Of a stretch of 64,000 nucleotides of DNA, positions 1 to 8,608 are shown piece by piece. The notes under the pieces are model-generated. The model worked only from the letters and a program-made list of their open reading frames with translations. It was not told where the DNA came from and did no database searches. The position numbers and the translations under genes were made by a program. Positions within the stretch are counted from its first letter, which is position 1. Every line of letters begins with the position of its first letter. Source of the stretch: Nicoliella lavandulae (GTDB lineage Bacteria > Bacillota > Bacilli > Lactobacillales > Lactobacillaceae); the NCBI RefSeq assembly GCF_037546185.1, contig NZ_JAWMWH010000001.1, positions 124,001 through 188,000 of the forward strand. The letters run 5' to 3'.

Positions 1-40
1 ATATATACTTTAATTATAACAAATCATAGGAGGTTTTTAG

Positions 41-2485
41 ATGAAAAACCATCAATTTGCCATTGTTCCCACTAATTTAAACCAAATGATTGCTGAACTA
101 CATGCAATCCAGTTTCTCGATCAACAGAACGAAAAATACGAGTCAGTTCAATTATTGCACAGTTTGCTAACAAAGACGCTATTAAATTATCATTCTACGG
201 CAAGCCAGAAAATCGCATTAGCTGACATTATGGTGGATGCCAATCAAGATGCCCGTGAATTCTTTAATCACGCCCATACCGTTACCCAACAGCAATTTTA
301 CAATATTGCACTACAACTCCTGGGGTTTCAAACGAATGAAGATTTCAAACTAGATGAATCACTTGAAACCATGCAGAAATTCAACCTCCCAATTCACGAA
401 ACTGCCGACCAAGAATTTGATACAGAAGCCATCATTAGAGCGTGGTACCTCCTATTAAATACCCACACCAAGGTCGGTCAAACCTACTTAGACGTGCTTG
501 CTGGGGATGGGTACTTTGCACAATTTAATCACTTAACGAAACCCCTTATCTTTAATGGTAAGGCCCAACCAGTGTTTAACACTGATCAATTAATTCGTGA
601 AGTCGTCTATGTTGAATCTGATTTAGATACTGATCACGATGACAAACGGGACCTACTAAAGGCGGAAATCATTCGCCCCCAAGAAACTGAGACCGGATTA
701 AAGGTGCCAATCTTATTCACCGCTAGTCCATACAATCAAGGGACCAACGATAAAGCAGGCGCTAAATTGACCCACCCCGTTAACCATCCCATTGCCCGTA
801 AACAACCCAATAACTATCAATACTCAGACATTGAAAGTAAGCCTACTGAAGAAGACTTACCGGATAAACGTTCTGGGAACGTCCAAACCGTAAAACACGC
901 TGAAGAACACTTCCAAAATGGTTGGGGATACACATTAAATAATTACTTTTTAGCCCGCGGCTTTGCCGTTGTCTATGCCGCTGGAATTGGTACTAAGGAT
1001 TCAGACGGCCTAAGAACTACTGGTGATCGAGCAGAAACCCTTTCTACCACTGCCATCATTGAGTGGCTCGATGGGAAACGTAATGCTTATACCAATCACG
1101 ATGGTCAAGTCCGCATTGATGCTTGGTGGTCCAATCACCACATTGGGATGACTGGGCGTTCATACTTAGGAACGCTGCAAACCGCTGCTGCTACGACCGG
1201 TGTTGAAGGACTTAAGACTTGTATTTCAGAAGCTGCAATTTCTAGTTGGTACGATTACTACCGAGAAAACGGCCTAGTAGTTGCCCCGGGGGGCTTCCAA
1301 GGTGAAGATGCCGACGTATTAGCCGAAGAAACCTTTAGTCGCGCACAACGGGCCGGTGACTATCACCGCATCAAGGCTAAGTGGGACCAACAACTCGCTG
1401 CGCTTACCAAGGATCAAGACCGGCAAACTGGTAATTATAACCAATTCTGGGATGCTCGTAACTATTTAAAGGATGTTCAAAACATTAAAGCCGACATGGT
1501 CCTAGTTCACGGGCTCAATGATTGGAACGTAAAACCACGTAACGTGGAAAAACTATACCAGGCACTACAATCCGTTCCCGTTACTACTAAGCTTTTCTTG
1601 CATCAAGGTCAACACATCAACATCAATAACTTCCAATCCCTTGATTTCACCGACATGATGAACCTATGGCTAAGTAATAAACTATTAGAAATTCCTAACC
1701 AGGCGAATGATTTAATTCCACCGGTGGTGATTCAAGATAACGTTAAACCAGAAACCTGGCATCAACTTCCTAAATGGGAAGCAGCCCCTAATTGGCAAGC
1801 GTTACCGCTACAAGATCAAACCAAATTTAGCACCCATCCCGGCGACATCACTCCATCATTTGTTGATCAACTATCTGCTGATCAATTAGCGGAATACACT
1901 AAACATGAAGGAACTGGACAATACAATGAATGGATGGACGACCTAGTAAATAATGTTAATAGCCCCATTCAATCCACACGGCTCCTGTTCAAAACGAACC
2001 CACTCACTACTGAAAATACCATTAATGGAAAGGTGCGGGTCAACTTAAGCGTTGCATCTGATCACAATATCGGATTAATTAGTGCCATGCTCATTGACTA
2101 CGGAAAGGCCAAACGACTTTCCACCAGTCCAGTTATGCTTGCGCCCAACGCCATTAACGCTGGGTATCAATGGACCAAGGATGACTTACGCGAATTCAAA
2201 CTGCAAAGTCTCCCTACCGATTACAAAATGATCACGATTGGGCATATTAACATGCAAAACCGGCAAAATAGTTATCACGTTGACGATTTAAAAGCGGGTC
2301 AATACTACACACTAGATTTTGAGCTCCAACCCACTTACTACACCCTTCCTGCTGGTCGGCAATTAGGGCTAGTTATTTATGCGACCGACCTATCCATGAC
2401 GGTTCGGGGCACGATGGGCGTTAAGTACACATTGAATACTAATCAATCAACATTAAACATCCCATGGGTTCACAAAAAAGATTAA
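41..2485 (+). CDS. pepX: Xaa-Pro dipeptidyl-peptidase PepX
   Basis: This 814-residue protein is a serine peptidase of family S15 that releases X-Pro dipeptides from the N terminus of peptides, in the cytoplasm of lactic acid bacteria. The nucleophile motif GRSYLG puts the catalytic serine near residue 374. HGLNDWN (about residue 490) and the HQGQH segment some 30 residues later fit the Asp and His of the triad. The long N-terminal helical domain before the alpha/beta-hydrolase core and the C-terminal beta-rich domain match the family, and the length is normal. The ATG follows AGGAGG at 28-33. The prolyl aminopeptidase gene starts 46 bases downstream, so the two probably form a proline-peptide utilisation unit. 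Confidence 0.96.
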   Translation: MKNHQFAIVPTNLNQMIAELHAIQFLDQQNEKYESVQLLHSLLTKTLLNYHSTASQKIALADIMVDANQDAREFFNHAHTVTQQQFYNIALQLLGFQTNEDFKLDESLETMQKFNLPIHETADQEFDTEAIIRAWYLLLNTHTKVGQTYLDVLAGDGYFAQFNHLTKPLIFNGKAQPVFNTDQLIREVVYVESDLDTDHDDKRDLLKAEIIRPQETETGLKVPILFTASPYNQGTNDKAGAKLTHPVNHPIARKQPNNYQYSDIESKPTEEDLPDKRSGNVQTVKHAEEHFQNGWGYTLNNYFLARGFAVVYAAGIGTKDSDGLRTTGDRAETLSTTAIIEWLDGKRNAYTNHDGQVRIDAWWSNHHIGMTGRSYLGTLQTAAATTGVEGLKTCISEAAISSWYDYYRENGLVVAPGGFQGEDADVLAEETFSRAQRAGDYHRIKAKWDQQLAALTKDQDRQTGNYNQFWDARNYLKDVQNIKADMVLVHGLNDWNVKPRNVEKLYQALQSVPVTTKLFLHQGQHININNFQSLDFTDMMNLWLSNKLLEIPNQANDLIPPVVIQDNVKPETWHQLPKWEAAPNWQALPLQDQTKFSTHPGDITPSFVDQLSADQLAEYTKHEGTGQYNEWMDDLVNNVNSPIQSTRLLFKTNPLTTENTINGKVRVNLSVASDHNIGLISAMLIDYGKAKRLSTSPVMLAPNAINAGYQWTKDDLREFKLQSLPTDYKMITIGHINMQNRQNSYHVDDLKAGQYYTLDFELQPTYYTLPAGRQLGLVIYATDLSMTVRGTMGVKYTLNTNQSTLNIPWVHKKD

Positions 2486-2531
2486 AAAGTGGTAAGATAA
2501 TAAGTAAATAATTAGAAATGAGGGTTTGCAA

Positions 2532-3443
2532 ATGAAACAAGGGACCAAAATCATCACCTTAGATAATGGTTATCATCTCTGGACACATACTGCTGGGACG
2601 GGAACCATTCACCTCCTTGCCTTACATGGTGGCCCGGGTGGGACCCATGAATATTGGGAAGACACTGCTGACCAACTTAAAAAGCAAGGCTTAGACGTTC
2701 AAGTCCACATGTACGATCAATTGGGGTCATGGTATTCAGACTCCCCTGACTTTGATGATCCAGCAGTAGCCGACAAGGTGCTTACCTATGACTACTTCTT
2801 AGATGAAGTGGAAGAAGTTCGGCAAAAATTAGGGTTAGACCAATTCTATTTAATTGGTCAATCCTGGGGTGGTTTACTAGTGCAACTATACGCCCAAAAG
2901 TATGGTCAACACTTAAAGGGTGCCATTATCTCATCCATGGTGGATGAAATCGATGACTACACCAAACACCTTAATCAAATCCGTGAAAAAGAATTTGCGC
3001 CAGATGAATTAGCGTTCATGAAAGAATGTGAAGCCAACAACGACTACGATAATGAACGTTACCAAAACGATGTTGATCAACTTAATCGTGATTACATTGA
3101 TCGAAAGCAACCACCAGCAATTGCTCATTTAACTAGTTTGGCTAACACGACGATCTATAACGCCTTTCAAGGTGATAATGAATTCGTGATTACCGGTAAA
3201 CTAGGCGAATGGCATAATACGGACAACCTAAAGAACATTAAGGTCCCAACGTTAGTTACCTTTGGGGAACATGAATCAATGCCGTTGGCAACTGGTAAAC
3301 GAATGGCTGAAATGATTCCAAACGCACAATTCGTTTCCACCCCGAACGGTGGTCATCACCATATGATCGATAACGCCCCCGTTTATTACAAACACCTGGC
3401 TGATTATATTAAAGCCGTTGAAGCTGGCACGTTCAATCAATAA
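2532..3443 (+). CDS. pepI: Proline iminopeptidase (prolyl aminopeptidase)
   Basis: This 303-residue alpha/beta-hydrolase of peptidase family S33 removes N-terminal proline from peptides in the cytoplasm. The oxyanion-hole motif HGGPGG lies near residue 33 and the nucleophile motif GQSWGG near residue 110. A GGHHH segment near residue 277 supplies the likely catalytic histidine, and the FGEHE stretch before it lies where the acidic residue is expected. I chose ATG 2532 over the TTG two codons upstream because AGGG at 2521-2524 is 7 bases from the ATG. The gene follows pepX closely and ends at a hairpin. The two enzymes are complementary in breaking down proline-rich peptides. Confidence 0.93.
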   Translation: MKQGTKIITLDNGYHLWTHTAGTGTIHLLALHGGPGGTHEYWEDTADQLKKQGLDVQVHMYDQLGSWYSDSPDFDDPAVADKVLTYDYFLDEVEEVRQKLGLDQFYLIGQSWGGLLVQLYAQKYGQHLKGAIISSMVDEIDDYTKHLNQIREKEFAPDELAFMKECEANNDYDNERYQNDVDQLNRDYIDRKQPPAIAHLTSLANTTIYNAFQGDNEFVITGKLGEWHNTDNLKNIKVPTLVTFGEHESMPLATGKRMAEMIPNAQFVSTPNGGHHHMIDNAPVYYKHLADYIKAVEAGTFNQ

Positions 3444-3450
3444 TCCAATC

Positions 3451-3488
3451 AAAAAGCTAATGCAGAACGAACTGCATTAGCTTTTTTT
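3451..3488. terminator. Bidirectional rho-independent terminator
   Basis: The perfect stem AAAGCTAATGCAG / CTGCATTAGCTTT has a short loop, T-tracts on both strands and sits between convergent pepI and the GH32 gene. Its edge overlaps the GH32 stop codon. Confidence 0.9.
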
Positions 3489-5646
3489 AGGCTTTAATAT
3501 ATACTAATTGACGATTAATTTGGACTTGTTGCCAGATTTGACCACTTCGTTCAACTACTTTGCGCACGGTCACTGATTTGAAACGCTTAGTCGTCTTATG
3601 GCTTTGCTTACTACCAACTTGAGCGTAGTATCGCGTCCCCTTATCAATATTGACTTTAATGAACCCAGCATTAACCTTCACATTATTTAGCCAATCATTA
3701 AAGTTACTTTCAACCGTTGCTAACTTGAGATTACTGTTAGCACTAGTAAGTTGGGTGCGGGTCGTACGGGCTTTTTGATCGACCGTCTTTACTAGCTGGC
3801 GATGATTACCGCGGGTTAGGTGATTCTTCAATCGATCGACCACCGCTGATTGTTGATTTAAAACGCGTTGCTTAGCCTGCTGTTTAGCAACGGCCATTTG
3901 ACTCCTGCGATCAGCTGTGGTGGTCGTTTGCAAATTATCCGTAAACATTGAATAGTCAAGCGTTGCATCACTAGTTACCGTCATTTTATATGGACTATTT
4001 TGGGTATTGCTCAACGTCATTAAGGTATACATCTTATGCACCTCTGGGAAGTAGACCTCAATTGAACTGTTATCCACGTATAAGACAGCCTGGCCTAAGT
4101 TCTTGCCATAATCGTTTGTGGTGACCTTATTCATACTCTTATGAAAATTCCAACTTCGTGAAATGGTCACAACACTACCGTTAACATCAATTCGAACGTT
4201 GTTACCAGTTTTATCCTGGCGGGTCAACTTAATGGATTGATTACGGTTACTAAAGTCCAAGGCCACTTTATTATTAGTCCCGACCATAAATGAATGATTC
4301 GCCTTTAATTGGTATTCGCCAATTTGTTTGTGATCAGGCTCGATTGGGTCGACCAAGAAATCCCCGTTTTGGTATTGAATCGTTCGCGCCAGCGTATAGG
4401 TCCCAAAGTGCTGATTATTATCATATGAATTTAAATTGGGGCTGTAAGTCCAATTCCCCAGCCATGCCATCGAAATTAACTTTTTGGAATTGAGGTTAGT
4501 ATAATTACCAGCAAAGTTATCGAATCCGTTATCCAATTTCGTGATTTTACTATTCTTAGTTGGCGTAAAGATCCCATCAGAATTAAAACTCCCGGTCATT
4601 ACATAGTCACCACTTTGGTTACCAGTATAATCCTTACTGCCGGCGATAAAGAACATCATTGGTTGCCCATTGACCGTTTTAACCACTGGCATTTCAGCAA
4701 CGTTATAACCCGTTAAGTCAATTGTTTCGTCGGGGTGAAAGTCCCAATTGACCCCATCGGAGCTGGTAAAGACATACATTACATTGGCCAAGCCTCCCGC
4801 AACGTATGCAACTAGCTTTCCATTTGCGAGGCGTTCAACATATGGATCTCTAAAGTCGACTTTATTTTTTAACCCACTAATTGTATCGGGATGCATTACT
4901 GCCTTGGACTTATACGGCTTAAATTGTTCGCCGTTGTTACTGTAAGCTAAATGAATACTTTGCCCATTAGAGAAGTTAGTAAAGTACGCTAACTTAGCAT
5001 GATAGTCAATGGAGTTTCCAAATTGATCCTTAGTTAATAAACCGTTGTTATCGATCACAGAGCCAGAAGCAGCGGCACCCCATGGATATTCGTTTTGATT
5101 ATTGGCAATTTGGAATGGTTGATTATTGCTATCCAAGTAGTATTTATCCGGTAGCGCTACGTTGTTTAGACTATACCGATTGGAAGGATCAGCATCACTG
5201 AAGGTCTTAAAATCCTTCGTCACCATGTGCTTCCATTCGTATTGCACCCCTTGAAGACGGGCCAATGGTTGGGCAATATAATAAATATCCCAATGATCAA
5301 TTGCGCCATTTCTACCATAGTGAGGCAGAATGGATTGAATATCATTCGCAAAACCATCCGATGCATTAAAGTGGAAGTTTTGGTCCCACGTGGATTGAAT
5401 TACGTTTTGATTTTTAGCAATGTAGCTATTCATGGTATCAATGGCATGACTGTTCGCATTATAACTAGCGCTTGAAGAAGCACTAGCAGCACTACTAGCT
5501 ACATTACTACTCTGTTGAGTAACTAATTCGGTGGCAGCACTACTTGCGGCATTGGCACGATTGGCCACCGTTAATAATCCGGTCGCAGTCATTGCTGCCA
5601 CCACGGTCGTTGTGTATAAATATGGTTTGATTTGTTGTTTAATAAT
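3487..5646 (-). CDS. Secreted GH32 fructan hydrolase (levan-type), ATT start inferred
   Basis: This is a secreted glycoside hydrolase of family 32, about 719 residues, expected to cut beta-fructans outside the cell. Three GH32 motifs are visible: a nucleophile region reading ANDIQS rather than NDPNG, the FRDP motif, and an acid/base region reading AEMP. A beta-sandwich region follows, then a basic helical stretch and an SH3/GW-like C terminus that may bind the wall. The first ordinary start (GTG 5604) would lose the positive N-region of a clear signal peptide. In-frame codons upstream give IKQQIKPYLYTTTVVAAM and a cleavage site at ANRANA/AS. AAGGGGA at 5653-5659 stands 6 bases before ATT 5646, so I infer an ATT start, perhaps a mutated ATG. 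The NDIQ form resembles levan-active GH32 enzymes (endolevanase or levan fructotransferase), but the exact activity is uncertain. Confidence 0.82.
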   Translation of the reverse strand: MIKQQIKPYLYTTTVVAAMTATGLLTVANRANAASSAATELVTQQSSNVASSAASASSSASYNANSHAIDTMNSYIAKNQNVIQSTWDQNFHFNASDGFANDIQSILPHYGRNGAIDHWDIYYIAQPLARLQGVQYEWKHMVTKDFKTFSDADPSNRYSLNNVALPDKYYLDSNNQPFQIANNQNEYPWGAAASGSVIDNNGLLTKDQFGNSIDYHAKLAYFTNFSNGQSIHLAYSNNGEQFKPYKSKAVMHPDTISGLKNKVDFRDPYVERLANGKLVAYVAGGLANVMYVFTSSDGVNWDFHPDETIDLTGYNVAEMPVVKTVNGQPMMFFIAGSKDYTGNQSGDYVMTGSFNSDGIFTPTKNSKITKLDNGFDNFAGNYTNLNSKKLISMAWLGNWTYSPNLNSYDNNQHFGTYTLARTIQYQNGDFLVDPIEPDHKQIGEYQLKANHSFMVGTNNKVALDFSNRNQSIKLTRQDKTGNNVRIDVNGSVVTISRSWNFHKSMNKVTTNDYGKNLGQAVLYVDNSSIEVYFPEVHKMYTLMTLSNTQNSPYKMTVTSDATLDYSMFTDNLQTTTTADRRSQMAVAKQQAKQRVLNQQSAVVDRLKNHLTRGNHRQLVKTVDQKARTTRTQLTSANSNLKLATVESNFNDWLNNVKVNAGFIKVNIDKGTRYYAQVGSKQSHKTTKRFKSVTVRKVVERSGQIWQQVQINRQLVYIKA

Positions 5647-5664
5647 GATAATTCCCCTTAATCT

Positions 5665-5699
5665 AATAAAAGCCGCAATGGGAAAACCCCATTTCGGCT
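5665..5699 (-). terminator. Terminator of the ABC-F gene
   Basis: On the minus strand AGCCGAAATGGG pairs with CCCATTGCGGCT with one internal mismatch and is followed by TTTTATT. It lies directly after the ABC-F stop codon. Only 5 bases separate it from the GH32 ribosome binding site, leaving no visible room for a separate GH32 promoter. Confidence 0.8.
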
Positions 5700-5710
5700 A
5701 GTAATGATAA

Positions 5711-7264
5711 TTACTTTGGTTGTGAACGTAGGCTTAGTTTTTCAACATCAATTATCTTATCCACTAAGTGATCATAGAATGACGCTTCGTGACTAACGAT
5801 AATAGCATTGCCTGGAAACTTATTAATCGCCCGTTTTAAGGCATCCTTGGTTTCATCGTCCAAGTGGTTCGTCGGTTCATCCATGATCAAGAAATTACTT
5901 GGGACAAATTCCATCATCGCTAACTTAACCTTCGTTTGTTCCCCACCAGAAAGATCATTCATTGGTTTACTTACGTTATCTGGACCAATTCCACACTTAG
6001 CTAATTTAGTCCGAATGTCACGTTGATCTAACTTAGGAAAACGATCTTGCACAATCTGCATCGGCGTCATTTGCGGATTACTCCACACTAAATCCTGACT
6101 AAAGTAATTAACTTTAGCCGATGGTGAAAATTCAGCCTCCCCACCTAATGGTTTGATCATCCCTAAGATCGTCTTAATCAACGTAGACTTTCCAACCCCA
6201 TTAAATCCTTGTAAGCCAATCTTTTGATCGGTGGTCACCGTAAAGGTCACGGGTTGGAGCAGTGGCTTGTTATAACCAACTGATAAGTGGTCCACGCTCA
6301 AAGCATTTTGTGAGCCAGTATCTAAATATGGGAAGTCGAACTTAGCATGTTCATTTGCCGAAGGTGGATCAACAATTTCCATATGGGATAGTTGCTTTTC
6401 TCTGGACTTAGCCATCTTAGACTTACTACCAGCTTTGTTTTTCCGAATAAACGCCTTTGCTTTTTCAATTTCAACTTGTTGTTTTTCATAGGCCTTTTCT
6501 TGGGCTTTTTCACGTTCATCCTTTTGACGCATAGCTTGCTTAAAGCTACCCCGGTACTTATGAATTTGACCGAAAGCCACGTTTAAAATACAGTTAGTAA
6601 CCCGTTCCAAAAAGTCATAATCATGTGAAATGACAATAAAGGAACCGTCAAAATTATTTAGATAATCTACCAACCAATCAATATGGGCAGTATCCAAGTA
6701 GTTCGTCGGTTCATCCAACAAAATAACTTCGGGTGATTCTAAGATCAACTTCGCTAGGATGATTTTAGACCGTTGGCCCCCACTCATTTTCGCAACTGGC
6801 TGGTCGCGACCTACATCATCAAGGCCCAATCCAGTAATTACTTGTTCAATCTTAGTTTGAATATCATAAAAACCATTTGCTTCTAGTTGTTCTTGAATCC
6901 GACCAGCTTTTTCTAACAGCTTATCATCCATGTTAGTAGCGTAGTCTTCGTATAACTGCGCCATCCGGTCATTCATATCATAGAGGTTCTTATATGCGGT
7001 GTGGAGGAATTGAATCAACGTCATTCCATCCGGAATATCTGCATACTGGTCCAAATAACCAATGCTAACCCCTTTTTGCCATTTAATTGAGCCGGTCAGG
7101 GGAAGTTCAACTCCCGTAATAATTTTAATCAACGTACTTTTTCCGACCCCGTTTTGACCAACAATTCCCATGTGCTCTCCCTTATTTAATTGGAAGTTAG
7201 CATCTTCATAGAGGGTTTTGTCAGCAAAACTCATGCTCAAATCTTGAACATCAAGTAATGCCAA
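5711..7264 (-). CDS. ABC-F family ATPase (translation-factor type)
   Basis: The 517-residue protein has two ABC ATPase domains and no membrane segments, the ABC-F arrangement. Walker A motifs are GQNGVGKST (near residue 37) and GFNGVGKST in the second half. Signature motifs are MSGGQ and LSGGE, and Walker B motifs are LLDEPTN and IMDEPTN. A lysine-rich charged linker of about 80 residues lies between the domains, the position of the P-site tRNA interaction motif in this family. ABC-F proteins act on ribosomes as translation factors or antibiotic-protection proteins; which applies here cannot be told. The start is TTG 7264 with AAGGAG 9 bases upstream. The gene is divergent from the VOC gene. 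Confidence 0.93.
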   Translation of the reverse strand: MALLDVQDLSMSFADKTLYEDANFQLNKGEHMGIVGQNGVGKSTLIKIITGVELPLTGSIKWQKGVSIGYLDQYADIPDGMTLIQFLHTAYKNLYDMNDRMAQLYEDYATNMDDKLLEKAGRIQEQLEANGFYDIQTKIEQVITGLGLDDVGRDQPVAKMSGGQRSKIILAKLILESPEVILLDEPTNYLDTAHIDWLVDYLNNFDGSFIVISHDYDFLERVTNCILNVAFGQIHKYRGSFKQAMRQKDEREKAQEKAYEKQQVEIEKAKAFIRKNKAGSKSKMAKSREKQLSHMEIVDPPSANEHAKFDFPYLDTGSQNALSVDHLSVGYNKPLLQPVTFTVTTDQKIGLQGFNGVGKSTLIKTILGMIKPLGGEAEFSPSAKVNYFSQDLVWSNPQMTPMQIVQDRFPKLDQRDIRTKLAKCGIGPDNVSKPMNDLSGGEQTKVKLAMMEFVPSNFLIMDEPTNHLDDETKDALKRAINKFPGNAIIVSHEASFYDHLVDKIIDVEKLSLRSQPK

Positions 7265-7400
7265 TACTGTTCACTCCTTATTTTTCGTACAATAAATCCT
7301 ATTATATTGTAAACTTTTCAAACCGTTTTGACCACCGATTTTAAGGTTTTCAGCTATGTTATAATGATATTATAATTTTTGAACAAGGAAGGAATCCACT

Positions 7401-7790
7401 ATGAAGATTAAAGACATTGATCAAATCACCGTGACCGTGACTGATTTAAAGGCTACCATGCGTTTTTACCATGAGGTGTTCGACTTACCAATTATCAGCA
7501 TCGATGATGAACACCTAGCCATTCAAATTGGCCACCAAAAAATTGTCTTCGTCACCGTTGAAACCGCCACTACAAACAAAATCGCTACCCCCACCCCTGG
7601 AGCTAGTAGCATCACCTTAATCGTCAAAGATTCCCTTGATTATGTCATTAATCACATGGCAAATTACGGAGTCGATGTCATTGATGGCCCCACTGAAATC
7701 AAGGGTAGTAATGGTCCCATGAACGCCATTTCAGTTTATGATCCAGACCAAAATGTGATTCAACTATGTGAAACTAAACGAAAGGGGTAA
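7401..7790 (+). CDS. VOC (glyoxalase/bleomycin-resistance fold) protein
   Basis: The 129-residue protein has the paired beta-alpha-beta-beta-beta modules of the vicinal oxygen chelate superfamily. The first module begins DQITVTVTDLKATMRFYHEV and the second ends in the usual DPDQNVIQLCE. The second half carries the typical strand-end glutamate, but the N-terminal metal-binding histidine common in glyoxalase I is replaced by a glutamine. The substrate is therefore unknown and glyoxalase I activity is doubtful. The start ATG has AAGGAAGG upstream. The gene precedes the CPBP protease gene by 3 bases and is probably cotranscribed with it. Confidence 0.85.
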   Translation: MKIKDIDQITVTVTDLKATMRFYHEVFDLPIISIDDEHLAIQIGHQKIVFVTVETATTNKIATPTPGASSITLIVKDSLDYVINHMANYGVDVIDGPTEIKGSNGPMNAISVYDPDQNVIQLCETKRKG

Positions 7791-7793
7791 TCT

Positions 7794-8477
7794 ATGACTG
7801 CTGTAAAAAATAGTTTTCACTATCTCAGTACTAAGGGATTAATGGTTTTAAAATTTATTGGTTTTATTTTAATCTACCAAATTAGTTCTGCCATTTTAGA
7901 GAATGCACCAGCGACTAATAATAAGGCACAATATTACCAGGTATTACTTTATGGCGTGGTCGCAATTGCAATCTCCATTGCCTTCATTGTTTGGCGTTAT
8001 CGTAAACAACTTAAAGCTCATAATCCATTTCATTTTAAACGGCGAAAGTTCGACGAAAATGCCCTTATTATTTTTATCATATTGTTAATATCAATGATCG
8101 TCATTCAAGTCATCTGGTCATCGTTAATTGCTAACCATATGATTAGTGAACCAACCAATCAAAAGGACGTAGAAGCCATCTTAAAAAGTGCACCACTGAC
8201 TAACTACATCTTTGCAGGTGTATTTGCCCCCATTTTTGAAGAGCTGATTTTTCGGGGCATCTTTTTCAATTACTTTTTTAAGCTAACCAATGGTATAATT
8301 ACCCGAATTATTGGCATCATTGTATGTGGTGGAATCTTTGGATTTATGCACACCCTTACTTTTGACATTAATTGGGTCTTTTATTCCCTACTGGGAGTAG
8401 TGTTAAGTACCACTTACTTAATCTTCAAAGATATTCGATACGATACAGCATTGCACATGATTAATAATTTAATTTAA
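7794..8477 (+). CDS. CPBP family intramembrane metalloprotease
   Basis: This 227-residue membrane protein has about six hydrophobic segments and the CPBP/Abi signatures: EELIFRG near residue 150 and FGFMH near residue 182, which hold the metal-binding Glu and His residues of the glutamic-type intramembrane protease family. The final conserved histidine region (TALHMINN) is close to the C terminus. In Gram-positive bacteria such proteins are often linked to bacteriocin self-protection, but no bacteriocin gene is visible nearby, so the role is unknown. AAAGGGG precedes the ATG. A strong hairpin follows the gene. Confidence 0.88.
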   Translation: MTAVKNSFHYLSTKGLMVLKFIGFILIYQISSAILENAPATNNKAQYYQVLLYGVVAIAISIAFIVWRYRKQLKAHNPFHFKRRKFDENALIIFIILLISMIVIQVIWSSLIANHMISEPTNQKDVEAILKSAPLTNYIFAGVFAPIFEELIFRGIFFNYFFKLTNGIITRIIGIIVCGGIFGFMHTLTFDINWVFYSLLGVVLSTTYLIFKDIRYDTALHMINNLI

Positions 8478-8497
8478 GACTTTTTACGATTGTGAAA

Positions 8498-8552
8498 TCG
8501 GTATTGGTTAACGAGATGAAAGCGCTTAACATCCCGCCAATGCTGATTTTTT
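8498..8552 (+). terminator. Rho-independent terminator after CPBP gene
   Basis: TCGGTATTGG pairs with CCAATGCTGA (two G-T pairs). An inner GATG/CATC stem lies in the loop, and six T residues follow. It separates the VOC-CPBP unit from the permease. Confidence 0.75.
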
Positions 8553-8555
8553 CAT

Positions 8556-8583
8556 TTGCAATTATTCTTATATTTGATAAAAT
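8556..8583 (+). promoter_or_regulatory. Promoter of the amino acid permease
   Basis: TTGCAA at 8556 and TAAAAT at 8578 are 16 bases apart. They lie just after the preceding terminator and 25 bases before the permease start. Confidence 0.6.
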
Positions 8584-8608
8584 ACTAAAAGACCGTGAAA
8601 GGAGAACT

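Noticed and set aside
5604..5606. GTG 5604 as the true start of the GH32 gene
   Set aside because: It would remove the positively charged N-region of the signal peptide, and no ribosome binding site precedes it at a usable distance.
3487..5646. GH68 levansucrase/inulosucrase
   Set aside because: The first impression came from the signal peptide and length. The motifs FRDP and AEMP belong to GH32, and the GH68 pattern around the nucleophile (VWDSW type) is missing.
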